Below are positions 22,085 through 32,758 of a DNA stretch of 64,000 nt, in pieces (the stretch's first letter is position 1; every line of letters starts with the position of its first letter). Source of the stretch: Calliopsis andreniformis (Eukaryota; Arthropoda; Insecta; Hymenoptera; Andrenidae); assembly GCF_051401765.1 (NCBI RefSeq), contig NC_135068.1, positions 1,922,001 through 1,986,000 on the forward strand, in the 5' to 3' direction. The position numbers were made by a program, and so were the translations under genes. Under the pieces are notes generated by a model. That model was not told the DNA's origin, made no database searches, and saw nothing but the letters and a program-made list of their open reading frames with translations.

Positions 22085-23025
22085 ACTATGGCTCCTAATA
22101 TTTCCGCTGTAGATAGGGCGCAAATTGCCGCATATTGAGAGGGAGGATTTAGTGTAGGGGAAATTAGTGCGCGATTGGCATGTTTTAAAAAAACTGTGCG
22201 ATTTTGGATCAGGAAGTTCCAAGTGGGTGGAATAGCGAGTGTGGTCAGCCACAGTGACGGAGGGAGGTATCGCAAAACTACTGCCGAACAAGACGCCGAA
22301 CTAGTCCAACAAATAGTAAATAATCCCTTTCTGCCCCCCGCGGAGGTAGTCCGCGAAATGAAATTACCAATTTCCGTGGCGACAGGTCGACGCCGCCTGC
22401 ACGAAGCAGGTTTGTGTTGTTACCGGCCGGCGCGAAAAATCGCGCTGTCGCAAAATCATTGTGATAACCGTGTTGGTTTTGCGTTGGAGCAATTAGTAAC
22501 CACCGCAGAAGAAAGGGATGTTACTATTTGGGTGGACAAGAAAGTGTTTTGTTCGGCAATAGACAGGCGGCCTAACGTGTGGCGACCACGAAATCAGCGG
22601 CGTGATCCTCGCTACGTATTACCCATGACTGTAGTGAGCGAATTACCTGCGGAATGTGGGGATCAATAAATGCATTTGGGCCTGGGGAGTTGATCAAAAT
22701 TCCGCCAAGGATGACTGGACAGGACTATGTCTACATGCTGGAAGACGTTCTTCTCCCCATAATTACAGACCATTCGCCTGGTGCAGCACAATAGTGCGGT
22801 GCAACACAATAGTGCGGTGCAACACATCTTGCATTGTGCAGTAATGGTTCAGAAATGGAGAGACGGTGGACTCCTGGGCAAGAGAGAACGAGAGCATCTT
22901 TGGTTGCACACGCTCAAACCTTGTGGTAAGAAGATTTGATGAGAAGACCGGAATATTTTGCCACCCTCCGGCGATCCATTCCTGATCGATTAACGTCAGT
23001 AATCGACCATAGAGGGTTTTAGACT
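22085..23025 (+). pseudogene. Second Tc1/mariner-superfamily transposase, degenerate
   Basis: The frame starts MAPNISAVDRAQIAAY just after the Tc1 insertion, meets a stop at about 22138, and continues 22175-22669. It has a helix-turn-helix half (KTVRFWIRKFQVGGIASVVS), RRRLHEAGLCCYRPARKIAL and IWVDKKVFCSAIDRRPNVWR, where the Asp is the first catalytic residue. After a frameshift near 22640 come MTGQDYVYMLEDVLLPIITD and then a C-terminal piece WTPGQERTRASLVAHAQTLW, ending IDHRGF. The second and third catalytic residues fall in an internal deletion near 22850. An 18-bp direct duplication (CACAATAGTGCGGTGCAA) lies at 22787-22822. The intact Tc1 is inserted at its 5' end. Confidence 0.75.
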
Positions 23026-23059
23026 AGTTATTAAAGGTTGTAGGACAAAACTGATAACA

Positions 23060-23155
23060 AACGACTCTTTTCAGGGCCACAATCAAATCGAACAGGACTA
23101 ATCTCGGTTCTCTTTAAAGAACATTTAAATATAAAACGGTTCTTTTCAGAACCAT
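23060..23155 (+). other. Two histone-type 3' stem-loops
   Basis: GGTTCTTTTCAGAACC at about 23135-23150 forms a perfect 6-bp stem with the UUUC loop of metazoan replication-dependent histone mRNAs. It is preceded by AAAAC and followed within 30 bases by a purine-rich GAAGAAAGAAGAAG (23166-23180), like a histone downstream element. A second weaker one, GACTCTTTTCAGGGCC, followed by ACAATC, lies about 70 bases upstream (about 23070). No histone coding sequence is adjacent, so they are either relics or parts of a repeat. Confidence 0.5.
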
Positions 23156-23194
23156 ATTAGTACGTAGAAGAAAGAAGAAGTATCTATATCAGTA

Positions 23195-23250
23195 TGTCTC
23201 TTGACACCCTGATGAAGCTAGCTGCAATGCTGGCGAAACGTTGGGAATAT
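23195..23250 (+). ncRNA. Hammerhead-like ribozyme core
   Basis: CTGATGA (23209-23215) and GAAAC (23235-23239) flank a 6-bp stem II: GCTAGC (23217-23222) pairs with GCTGGC (23229-23234), with one G-U pair and a six-base loop. This matches the hammerhead core. Such motifs are known from Penelope-like and some other retroelements. Stems I and III are not convincing, so activity is unproven. Confidence 0.4.
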
Positions 23251-23689
23251 AATTCCATAAAGACACGGCTTACACCCGGAAGTCTCAACAGTCAGAACTG
23301 TAAGATACCGGGCCGTGAAAGCCTCAAATCTCTGATCAAGAAAGAAGAATTAAACATTAAACACACCTTAGTATTAATAAACAAAAGTGGACATACCCTG
23401 ACATTTCCTTTCATTCCTACTCCTTTCTCCTCACAAATAAGTAAACGATTAAAAAGAAGGCATTTTGTAGAAACTTATAGAAATAAAATTATAACTTAGC
23501 ATTAAGTAACTGGACAAAGATAGGACGGAGAAGGTTAATTAAAAAAAGAGAAAAGAATTAAAAAGAAATTAGAAATAAAAAATAAGAAACTACAAGAGGA
23601 AGAAACATCAATCAACGGGGGAAAACCAAAACCAACAACCGGGGCTGAGCAGCGAACAAAACAGAATTGAAGTTCCAGGACATAACCTA

Positions 23690-24200
23690 ATGTTAGAAGA
23701 AACAAGTCGAAACCCGCCAATAAATTATATGCAGGAAGCAATCATTACTCATACTGCAACAACAGCAAACTCAAACATGAATATAGTAAGACCATCTATC
23801 ATAAACGTAAATGATTCATCGCAACATGCAACATATAGAATAGCTAAAGAAACTTTAGGATTAACGAACTTTGAAATTAAACGCATAAGTAATAATAAAC
23901 ATTATGTACAAGTAGATAACTTAGCTGAACACGTAGCAATTATTATTTTAAAACAAAGAGAAATTAAATTCTTGCCACATACACCAAAGTCGATCAAACT
24001 GAAAACATACCTAATAAAGGGTCTAGACAATAGTTTTACAACTAAAGAAACCGAAGAAGAAATTACCAATTTGAAACTCCCAAACGTCAAAACGATAAAA
24101 GTCACCAATTTCGACACAATAAATTCCATTAAAAATAAAAAATCGCTCCTAATTCTTTTTTTATTCAAATTTCACCAGTGTTCGAAACTGAAGAGACGTT
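23690..24200 (+). pseudogene. Jockey-type LINE ORF1, 5' part
   Basis: The 170-residue frame has a low-complexity Asn/Thr N-terminus, then ATYRIAKETLGLTNFEIKRI and HTPKSIKLKTYLIKGLDNSF, followed by EEEITNLKLPNVKTIKV. This is the PRE_C2HC/RNA-binding region found before the zinc knuckles in ORF1 of Jockey elements. ORF1 protein packages the element RNA. The frame breaks at about 24180, where an LTR-element fragment is inserted. The zinc-knuckle part resumes at about 25325. The 5' leader upstream includes the hammerhead-like motif. Confidence 0.7.
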
Positions 24201-24204
24201 AGGA

Positions 24205-25320
24205 CGTTCTGGTCCACTTATTGTTTTTATTATGACAAACATGTGAGTCTTATAGAGGCCGGGAACAGTTGGTCACAATCAACGCACGGTGGGGGCGCCA
24301 CCCATACGCTCCCGCTCCCCCTGTGCCGCTGCGAGGGCAACCAAGTGTACCGAGTAGCTCATGCCTCATGGGGGGATCGGGGCTGCGGGGGTCGCAACGA
24401 TGATCGAATATCGATCGAACGCGACCCCCGGGCCCCTCGTGTGAAACGTATCGCTCGGGAAACATCTCGGGTACGAGTGATCCGAGTATCGAAAAAAGAC
24501 AACTGCTTGAATCAATCCGTTTCTTTGTATTCGCATCGTATAAATTTGGTCTCGGAAGAATTAACCCATTCAGGAAAAATTCCGAACAAAGTTTTTGTGG
24601 TCCTTCGAGCCGGATTCGAATCAGCGACCTATAGGCGATCGATGTATTCGGTAGGTCCGATAGTCGGAACAGTTCCCGTAGATCAACTCTACAACCACGA
24701 TCATTCGACATTTCCTCTACTAGTTTAAAGGAGGTACCGCAATCTCCAAGTGGTCGACGACCGATTGGCGAGGAAGTTGCCCTTTTCCGCATTTTTGCAT
24801 GGTTGCACCACAGCATTAACGGCGACCGAAATCGACGTTGCCCAAAATGAAAATAAGGAAGGACACTTCCGCCAAGACAGCAACGCATCAGTCTAACTGA
24901 AACAAATGACACTTGCAGGACCGATTAGTGAGTATTTGGCGAGCATCGGCCAAACAGTGACTCTACCACTGGAGAAACTGTGTGCACGAACATGCCTGCC
25001 GCGGCAATACCATCGGCAGATAAAGGCGAAATCGGCGGTGCTTCTGGTCCCTTAACTGCCGAAAGCCACAACGCCTATGAATGTTACGTGTCACCATGAA
25101 TAACTAAGCGTCGCGTCGAGGTCTCCATCATGGCCCAACAGGACTGGTCACCAGTGCTGCAAGATATGATGTCCAAGCACTTCTCCCTCATTGAAAATTT
25201 GTTGAGGTTCGGATATTGACCAGCTTATTGCTGACGCAAGAAATGCCCTACAGGCGGTGCGATTTCCTGACAATCGACAGTCAAACGGGGTAGAGACTAG
25301 AATACAATACAGTCAGGAAA
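24205..25320 (+). mobile_element. 5' part of an LTR retrotransposon with tRNA-Tyr-type primer site
   Basis: GC-rich DNA interrupts the LINE ORF1. The stretch before 24590 ends TTCCGAACA and could be a 5'-truncated LTR. The primer site follows at 24598. No gag domain is recognised; an ATG at about 25131 opens MAQQDWSPVLQDMMSKHFSL before a stop. A BEL/Pao-type element is possible but not shown. Confidence 0.45.
24598..24632 (+). other. tRNA-Tyr-complementary primer-binding site
   Basis: TGGTCCTTCGAGCCGGATTC and the following bases to ACCTA are the reverse complement of the 3' end of insect tRNA-Tyr, including the CCA tail. The complementarity covers the acceptor strand, the whole T arm and part of the variable region. 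Including CCA indicates a primer site or a reverse-transcribed tRNA end, not a tRNA gene. Confidence 0.65.
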
Positions 25321-25324
25321 CTAC

Positions 25325-25580
25325 ACAATTAAAAAAGAAGAAAAATTAGATACCGAAAAACTTTTTTGCGTTAGGTGCAGGGAACATGGGTACCCAGTGT
25401 CAATATAAAGAATGCCCAAAAATTAAAGAAATTAAAAGCAAAATTGCAAACAGGAAAATAAAAGACACAGAGTTAAAAAAAGAAATACTGAACAGAATTA
25501 ACACAGAACTAAACTCGAATAACGAACATACTAACAAAACTTATGCACAAATAACAAGAACAAGGAGCTCAAATAATTAA
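25325..25580 (+). pseudogene. Jockey-type LINE ORF1, zinc-knuckle part
   Basis: This continues the ORF1 interrupted at 24200. One frame reads KLFCVRCREHGYPVS, a CCHC-type knuckle. The following frame (25386-25580) reads NMGTQCQYKECPKIKEIKSK and then TYAQITRTRSSNN, the usual tail after the knuckles in Jockey ORF1. A frameshift lies near 25390. ORF2 is not found downstream. Confidence 0.6.
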
Positions 25581-26950
25581 CATACAACAAAATACAAACA
25601 AAACACCACACAGCACATTAAAACCGCCACATTCAACAGAACAAACACATCACATTCCAGTTAACAATACCCTAAGTTTCACTCAAATTAAAGAAGTTAA
25701 GAAATCTTTAAAGAAGTCTTTATGTCTCAATTATACAAACTAGAAAACATGATAATGCAAAATACAAATAACATATAAAAACTGCATCTTATGTTTTGCA
25801 GTTATGACTTAAACCAGGCTTGGGAATTAACTGCTCTTTTCGGCCGATTTTCGAAGGCCACGCACAGTGTACGGTCCAATGGACAAAACCTTAAAATCCA
25901 AAGTATTTAAACTATAAATTTCTTTATCAAAAGATATTGATAAATGTACACAGAGTTTAATATTACCTACGGTTTATGCTAAATATACTTATTTATTGTT
26001 AACAATTACACTAGAAATTTAGTCCAATTTTCCGCGCATTTCGTTAAATGCTTGCCATTACTAGAATTGTTGTGTTATAAATTTTATTTTTACAAGTTGT
26101 GTTTAGCATTGTAGTATCTTGATGCAGAACGGTTTTTTGCAATATTTAATGATTTATACTAATATTTTATGTTAAAAGTTTATCAACTTTCATGAGCTTT
26201 AAAAAAAAGACACCAAAAAACACCGCTCTGATTTTTTGTACGTTACTTCAGAGAACCTTAAACTTTATTTTAACATCAATTCTCTGCCCAAATTTGCACG
26301 AAATGAAGAAAATAATCAAAATCGTGATTAAGACGTTCACGGTTGATGCCTCTAGCGTAGCCTCTCGGACTACACGCAAGGCCACCTGTACCTCCCGCAA
26401 AGTCAAAGGGCTTTTTTGTTTGTAAACAGTAGCCTTCTCTTTTTCTGTTTAACCTAAAAAAGCAGCCAGACACGATATAGTGCAAAGGCGAATATAATTA
26501 GCGAATTTACTGAGTTAATTTTTATAGTTGATATTAGGATACTGTACACCAGTTTTATTGTGTTATTCATACTACTATTGCATAAGTTACATATAACTTA
26601 TATAATAGTAGTATAAATATATCCTATAGTTTTAAAGTATTCTATTTTGGTTAATTTTACAATTATCACGGAACATGAGTCGACCATCAATAAGTGGTAA
26701 TGTATTACATAAATTTTATTTTATATGATATTAGTCCTATTTAATAAACCAAGTAATAACTTTTTGCCTATAATATTTTTATCTCTTGTAAATGGAAAAG
26801 GATTGTGCTTGTAATATATGAATAGAACTTTAAAGTAGAAAATCACCTATTAAACTACTTAATTTATATTTTAAGTTAAAATCATTCAATCACTTATAGT
26901 CAGTGTTTAGAAGTATGGAAAAATCCATACTTCTTGTACTTTTATAAAAG
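25581..26950. other. AT-rich, no gene; contains a long palindrome
   Basis: A-rich trailer to about 25770, then AT-rich DNA. At 26568-26615 the sequence TACTACTATTGCATAAGTTA pairs with its near-perfect complement after a CATA loop, a stem of about 20 bp. No coding signal is seen. Confidence 0.5.
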
Positions 26951-27223
26951 TTGATTAACGAAGTTGTTGAACCAATTCCATTATGTATTGACAACCAAAA
27001 TGCAATCAAAATAGCCAATGGTAAAAACTGTCATGGATGCACTAAGCATATTAACGTAAGATACCATTTTGTTAGAAAAATAATAGAGAAAGTAATAGTT
27101 TTACGTTTTGTGCGTTTGGAAAAGCAATTAGCTGATATATTTACTAAAGCATTGCAGTGTTTCAAGTTTCTAACAAATAAGTTTAAAATAATGTATAATT
27201 TTTCTGAAAAAGTTGTTGGCTAA
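26951..27223 (+). pseudogene. Ty1/copia RNase H C-terminal fragment
   Basis: The 90-residue frame reads PIPLCIDNQNAIKIANGKNC, then TKHINVRYHFVRKII and EKQLADIFTKAL. This order (CDNQxAIxLA, RTKHIDVRYHF, QLADIxTK) is diagnostic of the end of copia pol, the RNase H domain that removes RNA from the RNA-DNA hybrid. Only the last third of the domain is present, and the flanks are AT-rich and unrecognised. It is a truncated relic. Confidence 0.9.
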
Positions 27224-29867
27224 TAAACAAAAGGCGTGAATATTGATTATAGAGTTCTTATGTTTAAAGTTTATCTTGGCTACCCTTTATATTTTTATAT
27301 TATGCCTAAGGTAATTGTAGGAACTACTTTTCCATTATAGGCTGTGCCAGTACACGTTGTAGATATTCAGCCAAAGAATTTTAATTTCATTTATTTCTAC
27401 CAAAATTTACAATTCTATATTGCATTATATCATTTGTGTGATGTAACACTCACTGCTTTCTTATTTCAAGTACAACCTCAACACTCAAATCTTGCTCATT
27501 ATTGTAAGTTTAACCAAAAAAACAGAATCATAATAAAATATAAGCCAGGCATGAACACTTTTTATTTGAAAAAAAAGATAATAAAGAGGGCAATATAACT
27601 AATACAACAAATAAGTTTATTTGAAAATAAACGAACAAACAAATTCTGAAATATTATTGCACAAATATGTATATCATTTACAAACAACTTTCTTATTTCA
27701 AATAATAATGCAAAATATCAAATAACCATTCTTTGGTATAATAAACTGTAAATTATTGGCTCTTCATGTAACATGCCTTATCATGTCTCATCTAGCATAA
27801 GTTTCTTCAATACGATAACTTTTATTATTTCACTCTTAGTCTGCAATGTAATTTCATTTCTATTTTCAATAAGTTTATTTTACGAATCATCAGCATTATT
27901 GTTAGTACATAAACCATAGTATTTATTAATGGAATCAATCATCTAAAATATCTAAAACGTCACATTGTCCTACTTATACTATTGACTATTGAATAGAAAC
28001 TGATTATCAGTAATAATAAGAAGTCAAGTAAGTTATGAAATATCACAACCAGACTAATCGTAAAATATCAAAATACAAAATTTACAGTAACAATAAAACC
28101 TGTTAAAAATATATTCACAAATATAGTTTTCAAATGGAATAACTCAATAAGCTTATAATTCTAATCATTATAATGGAATAATCTTATAAGTTACAATAAT
28201 GAATAAAAGAACTATTGTCATTTTGCATTAGTATTTGAAATAACGAATTTATTTGGAAATAATTTATCTGTTCAATATATTTCTGACCATATAACTTCAT
28301 TTTAAATAAAGTATTCCAAATAACAAATAAAATAAAACCTACATATGAATATTTTACTTTGTAAACGCACAAATAAAGAAAAATGTGCGAACTGAATAGC
28401 AATGTGATAATATTAATTATAATATTACTCGTGCACCCTTCAAGTCTAAAGTGCGCCAAACTAAATAAATACTGTTCAAAAACTTACCCAAGAAAGATCT
28501 TACAGGATACGTAAAATAAAGTTCTATTCCATCGAAGAGTTCCGCAAAATGGTCTCAACCGACTCATTCAACCTTTGAATTACCTTTCGCTTCATATCCT
28601 GGTACGTGCTTTTTGTCTGTCGATGCTGTAATAACGTCTAGGATTATTTTCATTGTAATCTGCTTCAAACTGCGGACTGCCGATGATTTTACAGTATTTA
28701 CCTTTGCGTTATGCGCCGCGAATTCTCATTCCAACAGATCCACCATGTTAATCGCAAGACAAAACGCTATCGTTCATCAACGTTCATCTTTCCAAAACGT
28801 GGGCAGTTTACCACTTCTAAATTCACTTGTTTGACCTCGTAGCGACCGACGCAGATCCTTTCTCTGATCTCATCTTCTGCTTTCATTGTCCTTTTCTTTC
28901 TTCCTTTTTAAAAAAATGGAAATGTGACTTACACTACGTAGAGGTACTCTGACTTTAGTCGTAAGTTCCCGGGTATGGTACAAACTACAAACTGTGGGGA
29001 TCTCCAACGGTTCCTGCGCATTTATATATAAAGTCCTACACGCAGTTCCATTGATTGTGTCAGAACTAGATCTAGAGGATGCAGGGAATTTCGAATTCGA
29101 CGTGTTAAGCGATGGGTGGCACCGCCATGCGGAGGTTATTCGAATTCTCGAGTTTAGCAAAACAAAGCGTTTAAGTTTTATGATTTCAACTGTTTCACAA
29201 ATAAAATAAATTTTTTATAAAATGGATGCAAATAAGAATATATGTAAAAGTATATACAAGTGCAGCGTGCCTTAACACGACGAATAAGTTTATGCCGACT
29301 TGCTAGAAACATAGTTCTGAAAACCTCGCTCAGGCGTCGCCAGTGTCTAAATCCACGACTGACGGGGCTACTTATTTGATGTATAAACTAAGAAACGGAC
29401 ATTCTATTTCAACTTAGGTTCTACCAGGTTCTACTGCTTTGATTCTCTAGCTCAACTGTTGTAAAATCAGCAGATTTCTAATATTTTTAATTAATTTTTA
29501 TGAATAAATATAATTTTCCTTACTTGTTTGGTACAAGTGTATATAAATATTTTCTCTTTAATAAATTTAAGTTACAGAATATGTAATGCAGACATGCAAT
29601 GGGAAATAGTTTACTGATACAGAGTAAAAAATATACTTCAAAAGTGATATAATTTCATTCTTATGGTTTAATGTTTCAGATAGAAATGTAGAAAGTATAA
29701 ATATTAATTTCTTAATTTTACAGAAATAAAAGGCTAATTGAATTATTTGAAGTTTTAACTATATTGACACGCACAGTAAAAAATACATTCTTTTTTACAA
29801 TATTTTTTTAAAAAATATATACAACCACAAATCCAAATATGTACAATATACCATGAATATAAAGAAT
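27224..29867. other. AT-rich DNA without recognised genes
   Basis: Only short frames, none with a motif. A somewhat GC-richer island at about 28540-29160 holds overlapping frames on both strands (28870-29160 minus, 28994-29209 plus) with no known domain. Nothing else is supported. Confidence 0.5.
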
Positions 29868-30316
29868 GTTTCAGATTTCAACTGACAAACTCTATCAACC
29901 TGATTAGGGGGTCATTCTAAGCAAAAAATGTTATATACGTTATAAGTCGATTCGTTTCCGTTTTCAAGATATAGATAGAAATACTGCGTCAGTTTTTACC
30001 ATTAACAATGATCTTCCTAATATTCAGTGGATATAATCCATGAAAACACACTTATTTATGTCTTTAGAAACAACAAATGATCATTTTGAACAGTTTGATT
30101 AAATGAATTTAAACCAATACAAATCAGTGTAAAGCATGATTCTAAATAAATTATTATAATTAGAAGTAACTTGAATGTATTTCATTACTTGTTTCATGTT
30201 ACTTTCCTATCCATATCTCGAAAACGAATACAAATCGATCCATAGTATATATAACATCTTTTTGCCCAGAATGCCTTTCCAAACATGTGGCTAATGTTTG
30301 TCAATTGAGATCTTAA
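29868..30316. mobile_element. MITE with terminal inverted repeats of about 110 bp
   Basis: The left end (TTCAGATTTCAACTGACAAA, AAAAATGTTATATACG, TTCGTTTCCGTTTTCAAGAT) reappears inverted at about 30200-30310 (ATATCTCGAAAACGAAT, TATATAACATCTTTTTGCCC, TTTGTCAATTGAGATCTTAA). The 220-bp middle is AT-rich and non-coding. It ends about 15 bp from the stop codon of the THAP gene. The family is not identified. Confidence 0.7.
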
Positions 30317-30330
30317 ACAACTAGTATAAT

Positions 30331-31697
30331 TTAATTACTACTTACTTTAAGAATGTCAGATACTTTATCTGATGTATAATTACGCTCCTTCATGTGAGAA
30401 ATTAAAGATTTTAAACTTTTTATTTGTTTTGTGCAACGATGTAACTTAGTCCTCAGTCTATTATTTTTTCTACGAAGTTCTATTACTTCAGCCTTTCCAC
30501 GTCTTAATATATCCTTCATTTTTACAAAATTTTGTACTGAATAATCCAAATTTAAAAATTCCAAATTTTCATCTTTTAAAGACTTTTTAAAAGTTTGACG
30601 TAGAAAAGTACCACAGGGTGTCCTATTTAAACAAGAAAGAAGTAACAATGAAGATATATTTAATGTAAATGAAATATCAATAATTAAAAACGGTCTTCTT
30701 ACTTTTTAGCATACTCATCCTTTCCTAAATTTTGTTCAATCACCTGTGTTATTGGCTCATCAGCTGTATTATTGGGTTCACTTTTTATGATGGGTTGGCT
30801 TTAAAAATAATTATAATAAGTAATTTTATATTGACATAATATTGAGAAAATATCTAAGAAAATGGAATCAAACTTACTTTGGTCCATTACTTTTTATAGA
30901 AACATCCACTTTTTCGTTTTGAAATGCTTTATTGTCTCGTGACTCTTTTATACTAATTTCTGAATAATTCTCTTCAATATATTTGGTGTGATCTTGACTA
31001 GAAAAAATATATAAAGGATTATAAATAAACATGTCTGTAATTGTTAACTCTCAACTGATGATGTTTGTTCTTAACACTTTATCGACCAAAAGGTTTTGTT
31101 ATGAACCTGTAATAATTTATAATTTATTTTTATAAAATAAAAAAAAACATCGATCAAAGTGCTTTCAATAATTTTATATTGTAATATGATTATTTCATAT
31201 AGGACACCAATTTCACATCATGTCACCAATAGTTAATACAGTGTCAGTTTAACATATTGTTACCAGTTGAAGGTTAAATTCTACAAAAATCAGGTAGCTT
31301 ACATCCTTCTTACCTCAAACATTTCATTTAATACTTACACTTCATTATCTTTAAAATTGGAGAGTATAGTGGGACAGGATCCTTTTCTGAGCATTCTATT
31401 TTTACACAACCCAGAATAATAAAAGCATTCTTTTTCAAAATGCAAATTACACACATAAACCTGTGTTTTATATTCAATACCAAAATTACTTTTTATTATT
31501 TGTTTCCATTTTTCTCTGATTTTCTCGTCTGTAGTAATCCTATTACGAATAAAGTAAATAAATAGCTAGTTAACATTTAATATGAGAAAAATTACCTATA
31601 CATTTATGTTGCATTTTAATACTTACCGATGAAAACTTAAGTTAAAACATCCTGGAGAATCTTTTCGTATTTTACAAATACAGCACTTTTGTGGCAT
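30331..31697 (-). CDS. THAP-domain protein, five exons
   Basis: The exons are 31697-31627, 31539-31339, 30997-30878, 30798-30703 and 30622-30331. All introns have GT-AG ends (GTAAGT or GTAAGA donors). Joined they give 259 codons and a stop with no break. Residues 5-83 form a THAP zinc finger, a sequence-specific DNA-binding domain: Cys5 and Cys8 (CCICK), FHR at the first junction, Trp35, Cys54 and His57 (VCNLHF), and PTIL near residue 80 in place of the usual AVPTIF. A Lys/Glu-rich spacer follows, then a coiled coil at about 196-245 (EVIELRRKNNRLRTKLHRCT). THAP plus coiled coil is the N-terminal design of P-element-like transposases and of several host regulators. No DDE domain follows. A donor-like AAAGTAAGT just before the stop leaves room for further exons. 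Confidence 0.85.
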
Positions 31698-32758
31698 TAC
31701 TGTTTCTTTTTTATTTAAAGAAAATAGAAGTAAACATGCATCGCATTCAATCGCGTTCGCATTGTGTGTATGGTTGCATCCAGTTACGTGCTATGAATGA
31801 AGATGCTAGCGTTAGCTATACGCGTTACGTTCCTGAAGTAATTAAAAATAAAAAGGCATAATTCCGCTAATTTCGTATAGAGGAAAAGAGAGGATATACT
31901 TGCTTATAGTTTATCTCTTTCTATATACTCGTTACATGGGTATTTCGACCATTTTTGACCACCCCCCAATCCAGTCTGCAGAAGTATGAATTCCGATAAC
32001 AAAAATACTAGCCTATTCCTCTCTAATAGTACCCTCCGAAAATATCTTTCTTTTTCATTGCACCATCACAGTTTAAAAAAGAAAAAAGAAACCGAAATTC
32101 CAAATTTCATAATGAAAACATACCAATATCTTCTAAAATACTACTTTTTTTATACATCTGTTTGCACAGAAAAATTGCACCTCTGCATCCTTTAACTGCA
32201 CCTTCTTTACTTTTTCGACGTTCATAACAGATTTCTATCTCATAATCTTCTCATATAAGAATGACAAGTGTATCCCTTTGTAGGCAGAGCTTTTTGCCGG
32301 GTTATGGATAAATCTCAACAAAAATACTGTCAGTGTAAAAATATGCGCCAAATACATCCATAAAAATCGTGATTATTTCGATCCCACCAAAAACGTTGCC
32401 AATGTATTTCAACAAAAACACTATCAGTATATCCCAGCAAGAACATCGTCAGTGTAAAAATATACACCCAATACATTTGCAGAAATCGTGATTATTCTGA
32501 TCTTACAAAGTATCGAAATCAAATAATAAAATCAAGTACATTAGCTTTTTATAGTTATATTTTATTTTGATATTTTCATAATAAGAGAATACATTTCAGC
32601 AGAAATAATTAATAAGAAGATACGTTTTAGTAGAAATAATAATGAACAACGTGTAAATACAAAATAACGTATTACTAATGCGCTCTCACACGTCCATCGA
32701 TCATTCGTAAAACTAACTCTGCAAATTCATTCAACTTGTCACAAAATATTATTTGTAT
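31698..32758. other. Upstream flank of the THAP gene; AT-rich
   Basis: No gene is seen. The first 150 bases carry CG dinucleotides (near 31740-31830) and may include the promoter, but no TATA box is evident. An imperfect tandem duplication lies at about 32312-32520: CGTCAGTGTAAAAATAT-type text followed by AAATCGTGATTATT appears twice, about 120 bp apart. Confidence 0.45.

Noticed and set aside
23194..23499. 101-residue plus frame
   Set aside because: It runs through the hammerhead-like structure and a LINE leader; it has no domain and the RNA structure explains the sequence better.
24598..24640. A tRNA-Tyr gene on the minus strand
   Set aside because: Only the 3' half plus encoded CCA is present; the anticodon arm and 5' half do not follow. 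A primer-binding site fits better.
24250..24912. 220-codon minus frame
   Set aside because: It is open because of GC-rich composition, carries no motif, and overlaps the LTR-element leader and primer site.
28870..29209. Overlapping frames on both strands as a host gene
   Set aside because: No motif, no convincing splice sites and no conserved features visible; left as unassigned.
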